Below, piece by piece: positions 1 to 12,800 of a stretch of 64,000 nt of DNA. Every line of letters starts with the position of its first letter. The stretch's first letter is position 1. Position numbers and translations under genes: made by a program. The DNA comes from Semisulcospira habei (lineage: Eukaryota; Mollusca; Gastropoda; Semisulcospiridae), in contig BTPG01000007.1 of NCBI GenBank assembly GCA_036245525.1, positions 162,188,063 to 162,252,062 of the forward strand, in the 5' to 3' direction. The notes beneath the pieces are model-generated. The model was not told the DNA's origin. It saw nothing but the letters and a program-made list of their open reading frames with translations, and ran no database searches.

Positions 1-27
1 TTGAAATGAATGAAAGTGATCTATGGA

Positions 28-91
28 CAAGAGGCATAAATTCTCATGAGCCCCTGCAGATGCAGGGGCTCATGAGAATTTATGCCTCTTG
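28..91. repeat. Family A palindrome, copy 1
   Basis: This is an almost perfect inverted repeat reading CAAGAGGCATAAATTCTCAT then GAGCCCCTGCA, centred near 60. Both arms fold into a roughly 32-bp stem with almost no loop. It belongs to the same family as copies at 637, 1901, 15521, 20212, 28301 and 29387. Confidence 0.85.
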
Positions 92-119
92 TTGATGGAA
101 CAGGCTGTATCTGACTCAC

Positions 120-288
120 CAGTATCTGAGCGATGTCTTCCTGCCCCGTTTCCAGAGCCTGCCACAGGGGGCAGTTCCCTTCGCTGTCCGACACGTTCAT
201 GTTGGCACCGCGACCGCACAGCGTCTCCACAATCACAGGCAAGTGCCGCGCAATCGCACGCTGAAGGGGACGCAACTTGTCTGGGGAT
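120..288 (-). CDS. ANKFY1: ANKFY1 exon 14: ankyrin repeat (last exon in window)
   Basis: The acceptor is caacccgcag|ATCCCC and the donor is ATACTG|gtgagt. It encodes L-Q-R-A-I-A-R-H-L-P-V-I-V-E-T-L, G-A-N-M-N-V-S-D and C-P-L-W-Q-A-L-E-T-G. It ends in phase 0. The downstream intron starts with a family A palindrome and runs off the window. Confidence 0.92.
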
Positions 289-3200
289 CTGCGGGTTGAA
301 ATAAATGATGAATGGAATCAGCCACGATAGTTCAAGGTCAGTGCCAGATTACCTGGTCACCCTCACAGGCAAAGGCCATGCTGCCCAACACACACTGAAT
401 TTTGAATGCAAGAAACTGCCTGGGGACCCACATGTCTTGCTGTTGATCACCTTTTGGCTGTCAGTGTCGCTTTTTGTCCTACAGGAATCAGTGTGACAAA
501 AAGCACTACTGACAGCCAAAGGGTTAAATGTTGCTCTTGTTGTTGTTCCTTTGGCTGAACGCTCTGCCGGTCACCCAGCAGGGCGAAAGGGGGAGATCCC
601 TCTATCTGTGGAAACCAGCTAATCAATACCTGCCAGCAAGAGACATAGATTCTCATGAGCCCCTGCAGCTGCAGGGGCTCATGAGAATCTATGTCTCTTG
701 CTGATGACTTGACAATGACAGCAACACTGTATTTTATAACGGCAGAAGTTTTGGCTGTGATCATCATTTTTCAAACTTCTTCTTACTTGAGGAGAACGAG
801 CGACCTACATGTTGTGCCATTTCTTCAACCAGAATCCGATTTATGAGCAACTCCTGCTTTATCTCAGAACCGTCCGACTCACATGAAAATTAAGATTTCA
901 CCCTTTGGTCGTCAGTAGCACTTATTGTTGCGATGCTTCCGGCCGGAAGCATCGCAACAATAAGCGCTACTGACAGCCAAAGGGTTAATCTTACTAAAAG
1001 GAAAACTTTTCCCCAGCAAGCATCAACATGACTTGTGTCCATCGACAAAAATCCAAATCAATACTCACACTGCCTCGATATCGGCATGGTGTTCTATCAA
1101 AAACAGCGCACTTATGGTGTCCTGCTTTTCAATCGCCTCGTGCAGCAGGGTCATCCCGGCTGCATTTCGCTCGTTAATGTTTGCTCCAGCGCCCAAAAAG
1201 GCCGCTGCCGTTTCATGAAGCCCACTCCACAGAGCCAACCCCAGCACAGTCTGGCCTTCGGAGTCCTTGAGATTGAAGTTTGGAACAACACGCATGTTGT
1301 CTGGACTCTGCTGAACCTCCGCTGAAATGAGACGAAATGTTATTTACCAACAGGTAAAGTAATTAGTACATACACCACTGTTTCTACTCGCTGTTGTTGC
1401 TCTAAAACTAAAGTGTGAGACATTTACATATTCATGCCTGAGAGTTGGATATTTCTGATTTCAGGAAAGCTGTGCCAGGGGTCGAGGGCGTTGAGAACAG
1501 AGCCCCTATGACCGCCAGATAAACAGCATTTAGAAAGATTTAAACAACTTTGTGCAACTGAAGCAAATTTCTGCTACACGAGAGAAATTGCACGTGAAGA
1601 AAAAAGATGAATGAAAAATAAGTTATTTCCAAATTTCAAATCCCATGAATCTTGCATTGGGAGACTTTCATTTCAGTTTCTGGTGCTCAACTTCACAAAT
1701 AAATATTTCACCTACAACCAAGCTTTCCAACTTTGCATTCTCAAATGACCACATGCCAGTTACGAAGATGGGTTAAGTAGGATAATTAACATCTTCGGTG
1801 CCAGTGGTAACATGCAGACTGTTATGAAATCATTGTTAAATGAGCACCAAAGAACACGCGAGGTTCAAAGAGCATGGATATATAGTCTTAGTGGTGTCAG
1901 CAAGAGGCATAGATCCTCATGAGCCCCCGCAATTGTGGGGGCTCATGAGGATCTATGTCTCTTGTAGCTGGATCAGGTTGACCTTTTCTTGGCAGTCAAG
2001 GGATTAAAAGAGCAAAGTCTGATTAGCTCAGACACTACAAAAAGCAAGTCATCAAGATCTGTTTAACGGCGCCCCATAATGAGTAAATATCAGTTATAGA
2101 TACTGATCGGAGATGCTAATTTAAGGGTACTCAAACCAAGGGGAATCACAGCGCTGGACAGACAACAGTTAGATCCCCTGCCCCCGCCTATCAGGCACCC
2201 AATCGCCAGCCCACAGAGAAATACGCAGGTATAATAACTCGAGGCAAAATTTGTATCGTTACATTGTTGTGTAATGTTCTGTGCATCTACTGTGGGAAAT
2301 CAGGGTATTTACCCGACCACATATAGTAGTGCACCTTCATGTTTGTGTATGTATGTTTCTCCTGCCTACTTCCTAAGTTCCGGAGAAAGACATGGGTTAT
2401 ATAAGAGACCTGATCCATTCTTATTAGGAATGGAAATGATTGTCTTATTCTATACCTGCGTATTTCTCTGTGGGCTGGCGATTGGGTGCCTGATAGGCGG
2501 GGGCAGGGGATCTAACTGTTGTCTGTCCAGCGCTGTGATTCCCCTTGGTTTGAGTACTGACAATTCTGCCAGCGCTAGCCTCACCTATCTGGTTTGTGAG
2601 TAATTTAAGGGTAGTCCTCGATTTGCTTAGGGCGTGAGGTCTGTGCATGGATACAGACATTATGAATTCTGCCCTGTGACAGTAAAACAAAAATTAAAAA
2701 AAAAACCCGAATTTCTTTGAAAAACACTGCAAATCTCGCTGTTCACGAAAATGTACTTACTGTTTTTTGTTGCCGTAAGAATTACAGTTATCCTCAGTGA
2801 GACCGATACAGTTCTTACCTTTGTATTTAAGAAAGACTTGAACAACAGAGTTGTGGGCCCTGGAAAGAGCCAAATGGAGGGGAGTCTGTTTGCTGACTGG
2901 TCGCCACTCCTCCCCCGACATTCCCAATGAAGCCAGGTCGTTTTCAATGGCGGACATGGAGGACTTGAAAGTCTGTGAATTGGGATTGGCTCCTCTGTCG
3001 AGCAAGGCTTTTACCAGAGCAGTCAGCCCAGCCTCGCAGGCAAAATGTAAAGGTGTTTCTCCCTGAAAGTGTGGGGGGAAATATGTTTGGGTGTGTGTGG
3101 AAGATAGAAATAATATTCGCACCGACGTACGATTTTAACCCATGGACTGGTGATGATCGGTAGAAAAAATGTGCAGTTATGCGTCTTTTCTGCCAAACAG

Positions 3201-6200
3201 TATGGCCAGTAGAAGTCAAGGGTTAACCCTTTGGCTGTCGTTAGCACTTTTTGTTGTGATGATTCCTGTCGGAATCATCACGACAAAAAGCGCTAACGAC
3301 AGCTAAAGAGTTAAGGCAGTTTGTTAACGAAAGAAATGGGCGCACACACACAAAGCATGCTTGAATACCTTGGTGTTAGCATGGCTGACTGCTGCTTTAT
3401 GCTCGGCAAGAAATATGCCTGCTGCCTGGTTTCCGCTCTTTGCTGCCAGGTGGAGCAAACTGTTTCCTGCAACAGAGGTTGTGTACGCTTGTCAATATGC
3501 AGCAGAACCTCTTTCGAGCAAACACCTAAGTTTGCAAGAAAAAAGTAGTTGTAAAAGACAGTTGCTTACTTACTTACTTACGCCTGTCACCCCTACCCGG
3601 GTATAGGCCGTCGACGAGAGACCTCCAGTCCTGTGCTTCTCCTTCGATTCTACTCCAGGTGGTTCCCAGTCTCTTGATGTCTGCTTGGAGGTCTCGACGC
3701 CAGGAGTTTCTCGGCCTACCTCTTTTCCTCTTTCCCTGGGGGTTCCATGACAATGCCTGCCTAGTGATACTGGAAGCTGGCTTTCTCAGACTGTGACCGA
3801 TCCATCCCCATCTTCTTCGCCCAATTTCATTCTCTGCTGTTATCTGCTCTGTTCTCTCCCAGAGTCTGACGTTGCTGATCTTCTCTGGCCAGTGGATTTT
3901 CAAAATCCTTCTAAGGCAACTGTTCATGAAGGTCTGTACTCTGTTGACTGTGGTTTTTGTCAATCTCCATGTCTCTGCTCCATATAGGAGAACTGCTTTT
4001 ACATTGGAGTTGAAAATCCGGACTTTGGTGTGTTGTGACAGCTCTCTGGAACTCCACACTTTTTTCAACTGGAGAAAGGCTGCTCTGGCTTTACCGATTC
4101 GTGCTCTGACATCTGTGTCAGTGCCGCCTTTTTTGTCTATGATGCTCCCGAGATAGGTGAAGGACTCCACCTCCTCCAACGGGGTGCCAGCAAGCAAGAC
4201 TGGTTCTTCCCTGGTTGCGTTCAGCCTCATTGTCTTTGTTTTCTGTTTGTGAATGGTGAGGCCCACTTGGGACGAGATGTCAGCAAGCCTCGTGGTCTTG
4301 TCCTGCATTTGTTGATGAGTGTGGGACAGTAGTGCCAAGTCGTCTGCAAAATCGAGGTCGTCAAGCTGTGTCCACAGTATTCCACTTCGTCTGTGCTCTG
4401 TGGTCATCTTCATGACCCAGTCTATGGCCAGTAGGAAGAGGAAAAGACAGTTGCTCTCTTACGGTAATTCTTGAAGGGCAAAATGTGTGACCTTTCAGTT
4501 TAATTCAATTCAATAAACTTTATTCATCCTGCTAGGGCCAATTAAAGTGGTCCAACAGGCTCAATGACTCAAAATATACGCAAAAATATACATCACAATA
4601 TACACAAAATAATAATGAACAATCTCAAGTAAAATCTAATGTAATTATTTAAAACAGTACCACATTAATTTAAAACAAGAAAGGCAAAGCCATTATGGCT
4701 CACATGTATGACCGATTTACATATGTGTGACCTTTGTGACAAGGGCTGGCTTCTGCATCGGCAAAGTCCATGTTCTCTGAAAATGTAAGCATTTTTCACA
4801 CATCTGTCAACCCCCCCCCCCCCCCCCCCCCCCCCGTGACCCTTGAGTTTTGTGATGAGTCGACTAAATTAGTATGCTAGGAAGGTCTTATCATCAGCTA
4901 TCTTTATACCAAATTTGGTTGAAAAATTTGCAAAAATACCTACCTAGGAATACCTACAATTTTATAAAAAAAATCAGCATTTTACACACATTTGCCAACC
5001 TGTGACCCTTGACCTTTCCAAGGGGTCATCCAAATTAGTATGCATAGATAGGTCTTACCATCAGGTATCTCTGTACCAAATTTGGGTTTTAAGTTGTGAA
5101 TAGTATTTGAGAAAAAACATCTTTTGTCAAAATATGGCTATTTTAGACCTATTTCCTGAGCTCTCATGACCCTTGACCTTCCAAGGGATCAACTAAATTA
5201 GTGTGTATAAAAAGGTCTTAACATCAGGTATCTCTGTAGCAAGTTTGGATTTAAAGTTGTGAATAGTGTTTGAGAAAAAACATCTTTTGTCAAAATATGG
5301 CTATTTCAGACCTATTTCCTGAGCCCTTGTGACCCATGACCTTTCTGAGGAGTCATCCAAATTAGTATGCATAGATAGGTCTTGCCATCAGGTATCTCTG
5401 TACCAAGTTTGGGTTTGAAGTTGTGAATAGTATTTGAGAAAAAACATCTTTTGTCAAAATATGGCTATTTTTCACCTATTTCCTGAGCTCGTGACCCTTG
5501 ACCTTTCCGAGGGATCAACCAAATTAGTATGTATAGAAAGGTCTTACCATCAGGTATCTTTGTACCAAGTTTGGGTTTGAAGTTGTGAATAGTATTTGAG
5601 AAAAAAATAATTATAAAAAAATATAGCTATTTTTTACCTATTTCCTGATCCCCGGTGACCTTGACCTCTGTGAGAGGTCACTCAAATTGGTATGTTTAGA
5701 AAGGTCTTACCACAAAGTATCCTTGGGCCAAGTTTGAAGAATGTGGCTTGAATAGACCCCGAGAAAATGCCAACGTTAAAGTTTACCATGGACGACGGCA
5801 GACGGACGACCACTGGCCCAAAACATACACACTTTTGCTTCGCACGCGAGCCAAAAACATATGTGCACATATCAGGTCTTATTACTACACCACACAATGC
5901 ACGGTTATCATATAATGCACAGCAGTAAAATGGTAAAATCAGTAATTGTCAGAAGAATAATACTAAACTTTACAACAAAAAAGCCATAAAAGACCATCAT
6001 TTAGGTGGCTACAACCGCCTAATTGATGGTCACCACCACCTAAATGATGGTCTTTAATGACAGATGACAGTTACTCAAATCAGGTTCTGCTGTATTAGTG
6101 TATATGGCATACCAACCGAATTTGTTTATAAAAATTTTTTTTTTTAAAAAGCATGTCACACATTTTTATCTTATTTACTTTGGAGTTGTTGTGTTGTTTT

Positions 6201-9200
6201 GTTTGTTGTTTCTTTGTTTATTTTTGTTTGTTTTGTGGTTTTTTTGTTTTTGTTTTGTTTTGTTTGGTTTTTTTTTGGGGGGAGCTGGGGAGTTTGGAAG
6301 GCAGAAGGGGAGAACGAGGGCAGGGACAATTTTTAGGAGTCAATTCTGTTTGGTCTTTTCACTCATCTGAGATGTGTCACATCTAGATATGCAGCAAAAT
6401 ATCTAGAGACAAGATGGCGGCCATACAATACCTCCAGGCCGCCCGCTCTGGTAGAAATGGTTGCCACCCGCAGTCTAGCAGTCACTGGGCCTTCGTTTGA
6501 TATGTCAGACCCTGCAATGCTACATCATGACTGGTGTTTCTTTTTGATGACTTTTGGGAATTCATTTGTTGTGCTGTGGCTGTTAATTGGATTCTCAGTA
6601 GTTTCCTCCGCCGTCAGTGCAATGCTAGTTTATACACGCCGGCCGATTTTTGTTAGTGCCATTGGAATTCCGATCTCGGAAGAACAGCGCGCATTATGCT
6701 GTGGCAAAAAACCAACGTGCTTTTCTCCCCTTTCAAGCATCTCAGGAGTGGCTCTTCCCACGCCAAGCTCAACATCACTGCCCGAGGAGTAGCGTGAGTG
6801 CTTGCAGCGAGACAACTGCCGGCAGGCTTCGAGCCCCAACATTCCAGCCGAGGGACGTGATGACGGACACAGTGACTGTGTTTCTTACAACACTGACTTA
6901 ACAGCGTGTGCATGTGTGTACTGTACTTTAGAAACAATTTTGGACTGCCGCTTTTACGTTAATGTTGTAGTTTTGCTATTATTGCTTAAAAATAAGTAGG
7001 TGTGAAATATATTAGTTAAGTTATAATTAAGGTGGTGACTGTTTATGCCGGAGCGACTGTCTAATAGCCGGCGCTGTTCTTATAGCGACGGGCCCCCAGG
7101 TAGCAACTGTGAAAGTATACTTCGTCTTTTTGTTTTGTTGATGAGTATTTCTCATTTGTGTAACTAGTATCAGCCAAGCAGAAAGTTTAAAAACATTATA
7201 TTACGTGTTTAAGAGATACTATGATAGGGCTGTCGTTAGTCTGCTTTGTGTTAGGGAGGTTCAGGTCGGGTTGGAGCTGTTGGCGCCAGCCATGAGACGC
7301 CTTGGAGACGGGCTTCACCCATCCCGAGCCATCGTCCATTTCAGTGTTGTGTGTAACTGTTGTGTGAGTTTGGGTGATTGCGAGTTGCACCTGAGGTGGC
7401 GAAACAAATTTTCCTGTACGAGGCAACATGCATCTGGAAGAATAAAGTTGATTCATTCAAATGCAGTTTATCAAGTCTGTCCTGTCTTGAACATGCTACT
7501 TGGTTTGGGATTTGTCACCACTTTCAAGAAAATATCATGTAACAGTAACACACTGCTTTCATTATTTCTTCAAAAACATTACCGATGACATTACTGTCAG
7601 GAAGGATCTACTAGCTCACGCAATTTTAGCCTAGGGACGCGTTGTGCTCCCACACAATCCGGGAGGCACTCAGGATCCCAAAAACAGGGTCATGAGTAGT
7701 CTCCCGTGCCCATCCGGTCCCGTGCCGCGTGGCGTGACCAACCAGTCATTCTACTTAGCTCACAGCGTTAGGACGTGTTTTTGGCCTACGGGACTTCTCT
7801 ATGTTGGGTGCAATTGGTTTCTTCGCCCGGTCGCCTTGGACTTCTTTTCTTGCAAAGAAGTACCCAACGGAGAAAGAAACACGCTTAGAAAAAACGGTAC
7901 AACATTGTCAGAAGAATAATACTAAACTTTACAACAAAAAAGCCACAGTTGCCACATTCCTTCTGCATATGAAGATAAGTAGCGGCTAATGTCTCTGTTT
8001 GTTTGTCTATTTTGACAAAGGGTATTTACCCGAAATATTAATAAATTGTGTTGTACCGTTTTTTCTAAGCGTGTTTCTTTCTCCGTTGGGTACTTCTTTG
8101 CATTTCACACGCTTGGCAGTCACCTTTTTGGTCTGTATTGCTTCTTTTCTTGGACTCGGACTTAGCCTTCTACGTGTGCTTAGTTTCCTGGAGACTTTTT
8201 TTCCTTTGTGGTGCTTCCCTACTGGAAGAAATGTGTGACTGCTGGATGGCGTTTTGTGTTCTTGGGATTCTTTGGCTTCCGGCCGTTTCCCGCGATTTGT
8301 TGGTGGAGTGTATTTCCCCCGGCCCCGTTGAGAAAATGGAAAGGTAAGGCCTCGGTCTTTGCCTGCGTCCCGCCCGGGGGTCGGGCGTCGGCTTTCACTT
8401 TGGAATTTTTTGCTTTCCTTCGTTTCGCTCACCACTCGTCGCGTTTCGCTCGTATTCATGTGCGGGGCCATGTGGTTCCCGCGCCCGGTCGTTTCTCACG
8501 TCTGATGTGTGTTGCAGCTACCAGGTCTGTACCCGAGTTCAGTGCAGCGACTTTCAGTGGCCAAGCGATCGACACCCAATGTGCCTCCCTTGTTCTGGCT
8601 GCGACTCTGACCACGCTTGCGATGTCTGCGCCTTTTGGCCGGAAGAGTTATGGTCACAGCTATGGAGTTTTTATCGGCGAGAGCGTCCGACATGGGATCG
8701 ACCGCCTACCATGGCGCCCACCTCCTCACGGCGAGTAGTGACCGACTGCGCCTGCTCTGACTTGGGGAAACGTGTTGCACCCGACCACCTACGTGCTAGG
8801 ACTGTCTCCGCTTCAGTGACCGCACCAAGAGTGCCCCCTGACTCCCGCGGGGAGTCCCCCACCCGGCAGCGTGCCCCCCTCCATGAGGCTCGGCCGCAGA
8901 GACTTTCAAGTAAGTCCGTTGACTCCTACACTAAGTCACATTGCTGGCAGCGTGCCCCCCTCCTTGAGGCTCGGCCACTACCATCTTTGTCACACCACTC
9001 TCCTTCTTCTAGCGGTTCTGACGTTCCTCCCCCTACTAAGCCCGCCTCTGATGAGGCTTCAAGGCAGCAGCGTGCCCCCCTCCATGAGGCTCGGCCGCAG
9101 CGACCTTCTATTAAGTCCGCTGACTCCCACGTTGAGTCAACTGGCCGGCAGCGTGCCCCCCTCCTTGAGGCTCGGCCGCAATGACCTGTGTCACCCACTC

Positions 9201-9810
9201 AGAGGCTTATGCGCACATCCTCCTTACCGCTCGATTCCAGGACCTACGATCGCCTTCGTTCACCGGATGGCTTCCCCTCGACGACCATTGCGCTGCACCG
9301 CGACGACAGACACAGCCCTCGGCCCGCCTTCCTCTCGTCGCGCTCCACTTCTTCTCGCGTCTCCGGGCCGCGTTCCCCAGTCCTCTCACCTCGGCGTTCG
9401 TCCCAGCAGCGGGTTCTTCCTCTTCCTCTTCCGCCCGCTCGCCGCGCCGGTCCCGCACTTTGCTCTCGTCTCATCGCAGTCGCTCCCCTCGGGTTAGGCT
9501 TCCGCCTCGCACCTGTGCCCCCTCGCCTGGTCACCTCCGGCGTTCTTCGCCCCCGGCTTCGTTCCGTCGGCGCCCGTCAAGCCCCAGTATTTCCCAGCCC
9601 CCTTCCTCCCACAGGTCCATACGTCGTGCCCCTCCTTCTGAGTCTCCCTCCCCTGTAGTTTCCCCGCACCCTGCTCACCGGTCTTCGCACCGCCCTGTTG
9701 ATGACGAGACCATCAGCCTGCTTCTGGAGGACTCCGTCTCGGCACTTCTCAGCCCTCTTAGTCGTTCACCCTCTCCTTCGGACGACTCCGCATCTCCTGC
9801 AGCCGCCTCG

Positions 9811-9862
<52 letters not shown>

Positions 9863-12800
9863 CGCGCATAAACTCTTCGCTCGCTGGACGAAGCGGCGCG
9901 TCTCATCGTGGCCTGTCTAGCCCCGGAAGCCTGCCCCCTTCTCCGCCGCTTTCGACGACGCTGGCCGCCAGGTTAACAGATTTAAGTCTGTCCCCCAGCC
10001 TCTGAGTTTTCGAGACCTTCTGGATGCCTTCTCTACCACCCTTCAGCGGGACACGACCAGTAGTGACGTCTTCTTCTCCGACCATAGGTGGCCTGCCAGA
10101 CTCGACATCGCCTTCCGACAGGAATGGTACGCCTGGCATTCACAGTCCCTCCTGTCCCCTTCCCCCGGTCGACCCCCCGGCCTTGGTTCAAGCGGGCAGC
10201 TCTACGTTCCTGAAGCGTGGTATTCCCCGCGGTTTGCACAAGACGGCGTCCCTGGTACGGAATTCCCTGGCCTGCTCGGGTTTCCTGGAGCTCCTAACCC
10301 AAGCCCTCATCCGCCGAGTCGAGGAGGCCTGGCACCCTTCCTTCTCGCCTCTGTTGGAGGACCTTCTGGCCCTGTCTGTAGCAGCTAACCGGGTGGCTTA
10401 CCACTCCTTGGTCAACTCCATGGCGGCAGCCGCCAATTGCGACGCGACCTAGTGCTCCAAGCCTGCCGCGGACTACCGCCCGATGTCCAGACTCAACTTC
10501 GTCGCACTCCCCTCAGCGGTCCTCTTCTCTTCGGGCCCACCTGGCAGTCAGTTCGAGACCCTAATAAGGATCGGTGACCCAGTGCCTCCGCCCCCTCGCG
10601 TTTTCAGGCAGCCTGCAAGGCCATGGGTCGCGCCCTTCGGTTCTCCAGACCCTCCGTTTCAGCCCCCGCTGCTCGCCCCCATCAGACACCTGCCTTCAGC
10701 CGCCCACGCTCTGGCCATAACCCTGTCCCCGCTTGGCCCAAGCCTTTCTCCAGCCTCAGCCCCCGTTGACCGTCCCGGGGTCCCCGGTTGGCGGGAGGCT
10801 AGCCCTCTACAGCGAAGTGTGGCGTTCGCTGTTCCCAGACGACCCCTGGGTCCTCTCCACCATCTCCGAGGGCCTGCAGATTTCCTTTCAGTCTCCACCA
10901 CCACTCCGATACTCCCCCTTGTGGACCGAGATGCTGCCCAATCAGCTCCGAGCCGACGCCCTTCGCGCCGAGGTTGCCGCTCACCTGCGGAAGGACGCCA
11001 TAGAGGTAGTCTTGCGACAAGACTCCCCAGCCTTCTACAGCCGCCTCTTCATGGTGCCCAAGCCGGGCGGCAAGTGGTGTCCGGTCATCGATCTCTTGGC
11101 GCTGAACAGATACATCACGGCCCCGTCCTTTCGGATGGACACCCAGGGCCCTGCGGGCCTCCGTGCAACCCTTCGACTTCGCCATCAGTCTGAACCTGGC
11201 CGATGCATACCTGCATGTTCCCATGCACCCAGCCTCCCGACGGTACCTTTTGACAGACAGAGATGCGCTGCTCCGGTTGTTGTCGCGATTGGGATTCCTG
11301 GTCAACACGGGCAAGTCGGACCTTGCTCCGTCGCGCCGGTTTTTACACCTCGGCATGGAATTCGCACCCGACCTCAACAGAGCGAGTCTTCCGGGACCTC
11401 GGATCCAGAAGTTAGCCGCCCTAGCCAGCCAGGTAGCTCAGGAGGAGGCAGTCCCCACCAGAGTCTGGCTTCAGCTTCTTGGCTTGATGGCTGCAGCGGT
11501 GGACCTACTTCCCCTCGGTCATCTTTACTCCCGACCGCTACAGCTGCACCTCCTTCTCCACTGGCGTCCGTCCTGGTTCCGGTGACTCATATCCTTCGTC
11601 CCCATCTGCGGCACTGGACGGACATTTTGTGGCTCGCTTCGGGAGTTCCCCTCGCCTTGCCGCCTCCTCAGCTCTCGCTATGCATGGATGCCAGTCTCTC
11701 TGGGTGGGGTGCTCACCTCCTACAGAGTTTCCTCACGATGTCCGGCCACTGGCCTCCGGACCTGGCGGACAAACACATCAACTGGTTAGAAATGGAAGCG
11801 TTTGGCGGGCCCTAAGCGCGTGGGAGATGCAGCTCCATCACCAGACGCTACTCATCCTGTCCAACAACGCCACGGTGGTTTCCTACATCCAGAAGCAGGG
11901 CGGTATGCGCTCCCCCGACCTGTGCATTCTTCTCTACCGCCTGATGTGCTGGTGCGATGACCGCGGCATCTCTCTACGAGAAAGACACATTCCAGGACAC
12001 CTGAACGTTTTGGCCGATTCCCTCTCACGACGCGGCCAGTTACTCCAAATGGAATGGACGCTACGACCGGACATCTTTCGGATGATCTGCGCTCACTGGG
12101 GGACACCGATAATCGACCTCTTTACCACGAGGTGGAACCACCAGTTTCCCCTCTTCGTCTCCCCAATCTCAGACCCTCTAGCCTGGGCAGTTGACGCGCT
12201 CTCCATTCCGTGGGATGGACTCGTCGCTTACGCCAATCCCCCGACGGTTCTCGTCCCCAAAGTCCTGCTCAAGCTCAGAGGATGCACGGCGGTGTTGCTG
12301 CTGGTAGCCCCATTCTCCTGGAACAGATCTTGGACCACCGACCCGCTCAGTCTCGCCATGGACTCCCTCTTCTGCTGCCCACCCCGAGCACGATGCTCAA
12401 GCAACCGTGCCAGCCACTGTTCCACCCGTGCCCGGAATGGCTTCTCCTTCACGCCTGAAGATTGTGCGGCAAGCCCTCACCGCAAGAGGCTTCTCAAGTG
12501 CAGCAGTGGAAGCAATCGCTACAGCCCGCAGACCCTTGACCAGACGCGTCTACAAGGGAAAGTGGTGAGTACTACGGTCCTGGTGCGCTGACCAGCAACT
12601 CTCCCCCACCGAACTGACTACTCCCCAGCTCACTGACTTCTTCCTCTGGCTCTTTGGCGACCAAGGCTTGGCTCCCATCACGATCAGAGGATACCTATCC
12701 ATGATTGCGGACACTTACAGACACCTCGGCCGCCCGAACCCCGTTGATTGCAAAGACCTCGCCGACCTCATGATGCACTTTGACCTGCAGCGTCCAGTTT

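Noticed and set aside
120..3466. Separate ankyrin-repeat genes
   Set aside because: Splice phases link all these pieces into one ANKFY1 frame.
8007..8471. 154-codon minus-strand frame rich in Lys/Ser/Arg
   Set aside because: It crosses from DIRS DNA into repeat K on the opposite strand, with no family motif; it is a shadow frame.
8507..9497. Possible host Ser/Arg-rich splicing factor
   Set aside because: It lies between DIRS terminal repeat and RT in the same orientation; it is the element's gag.
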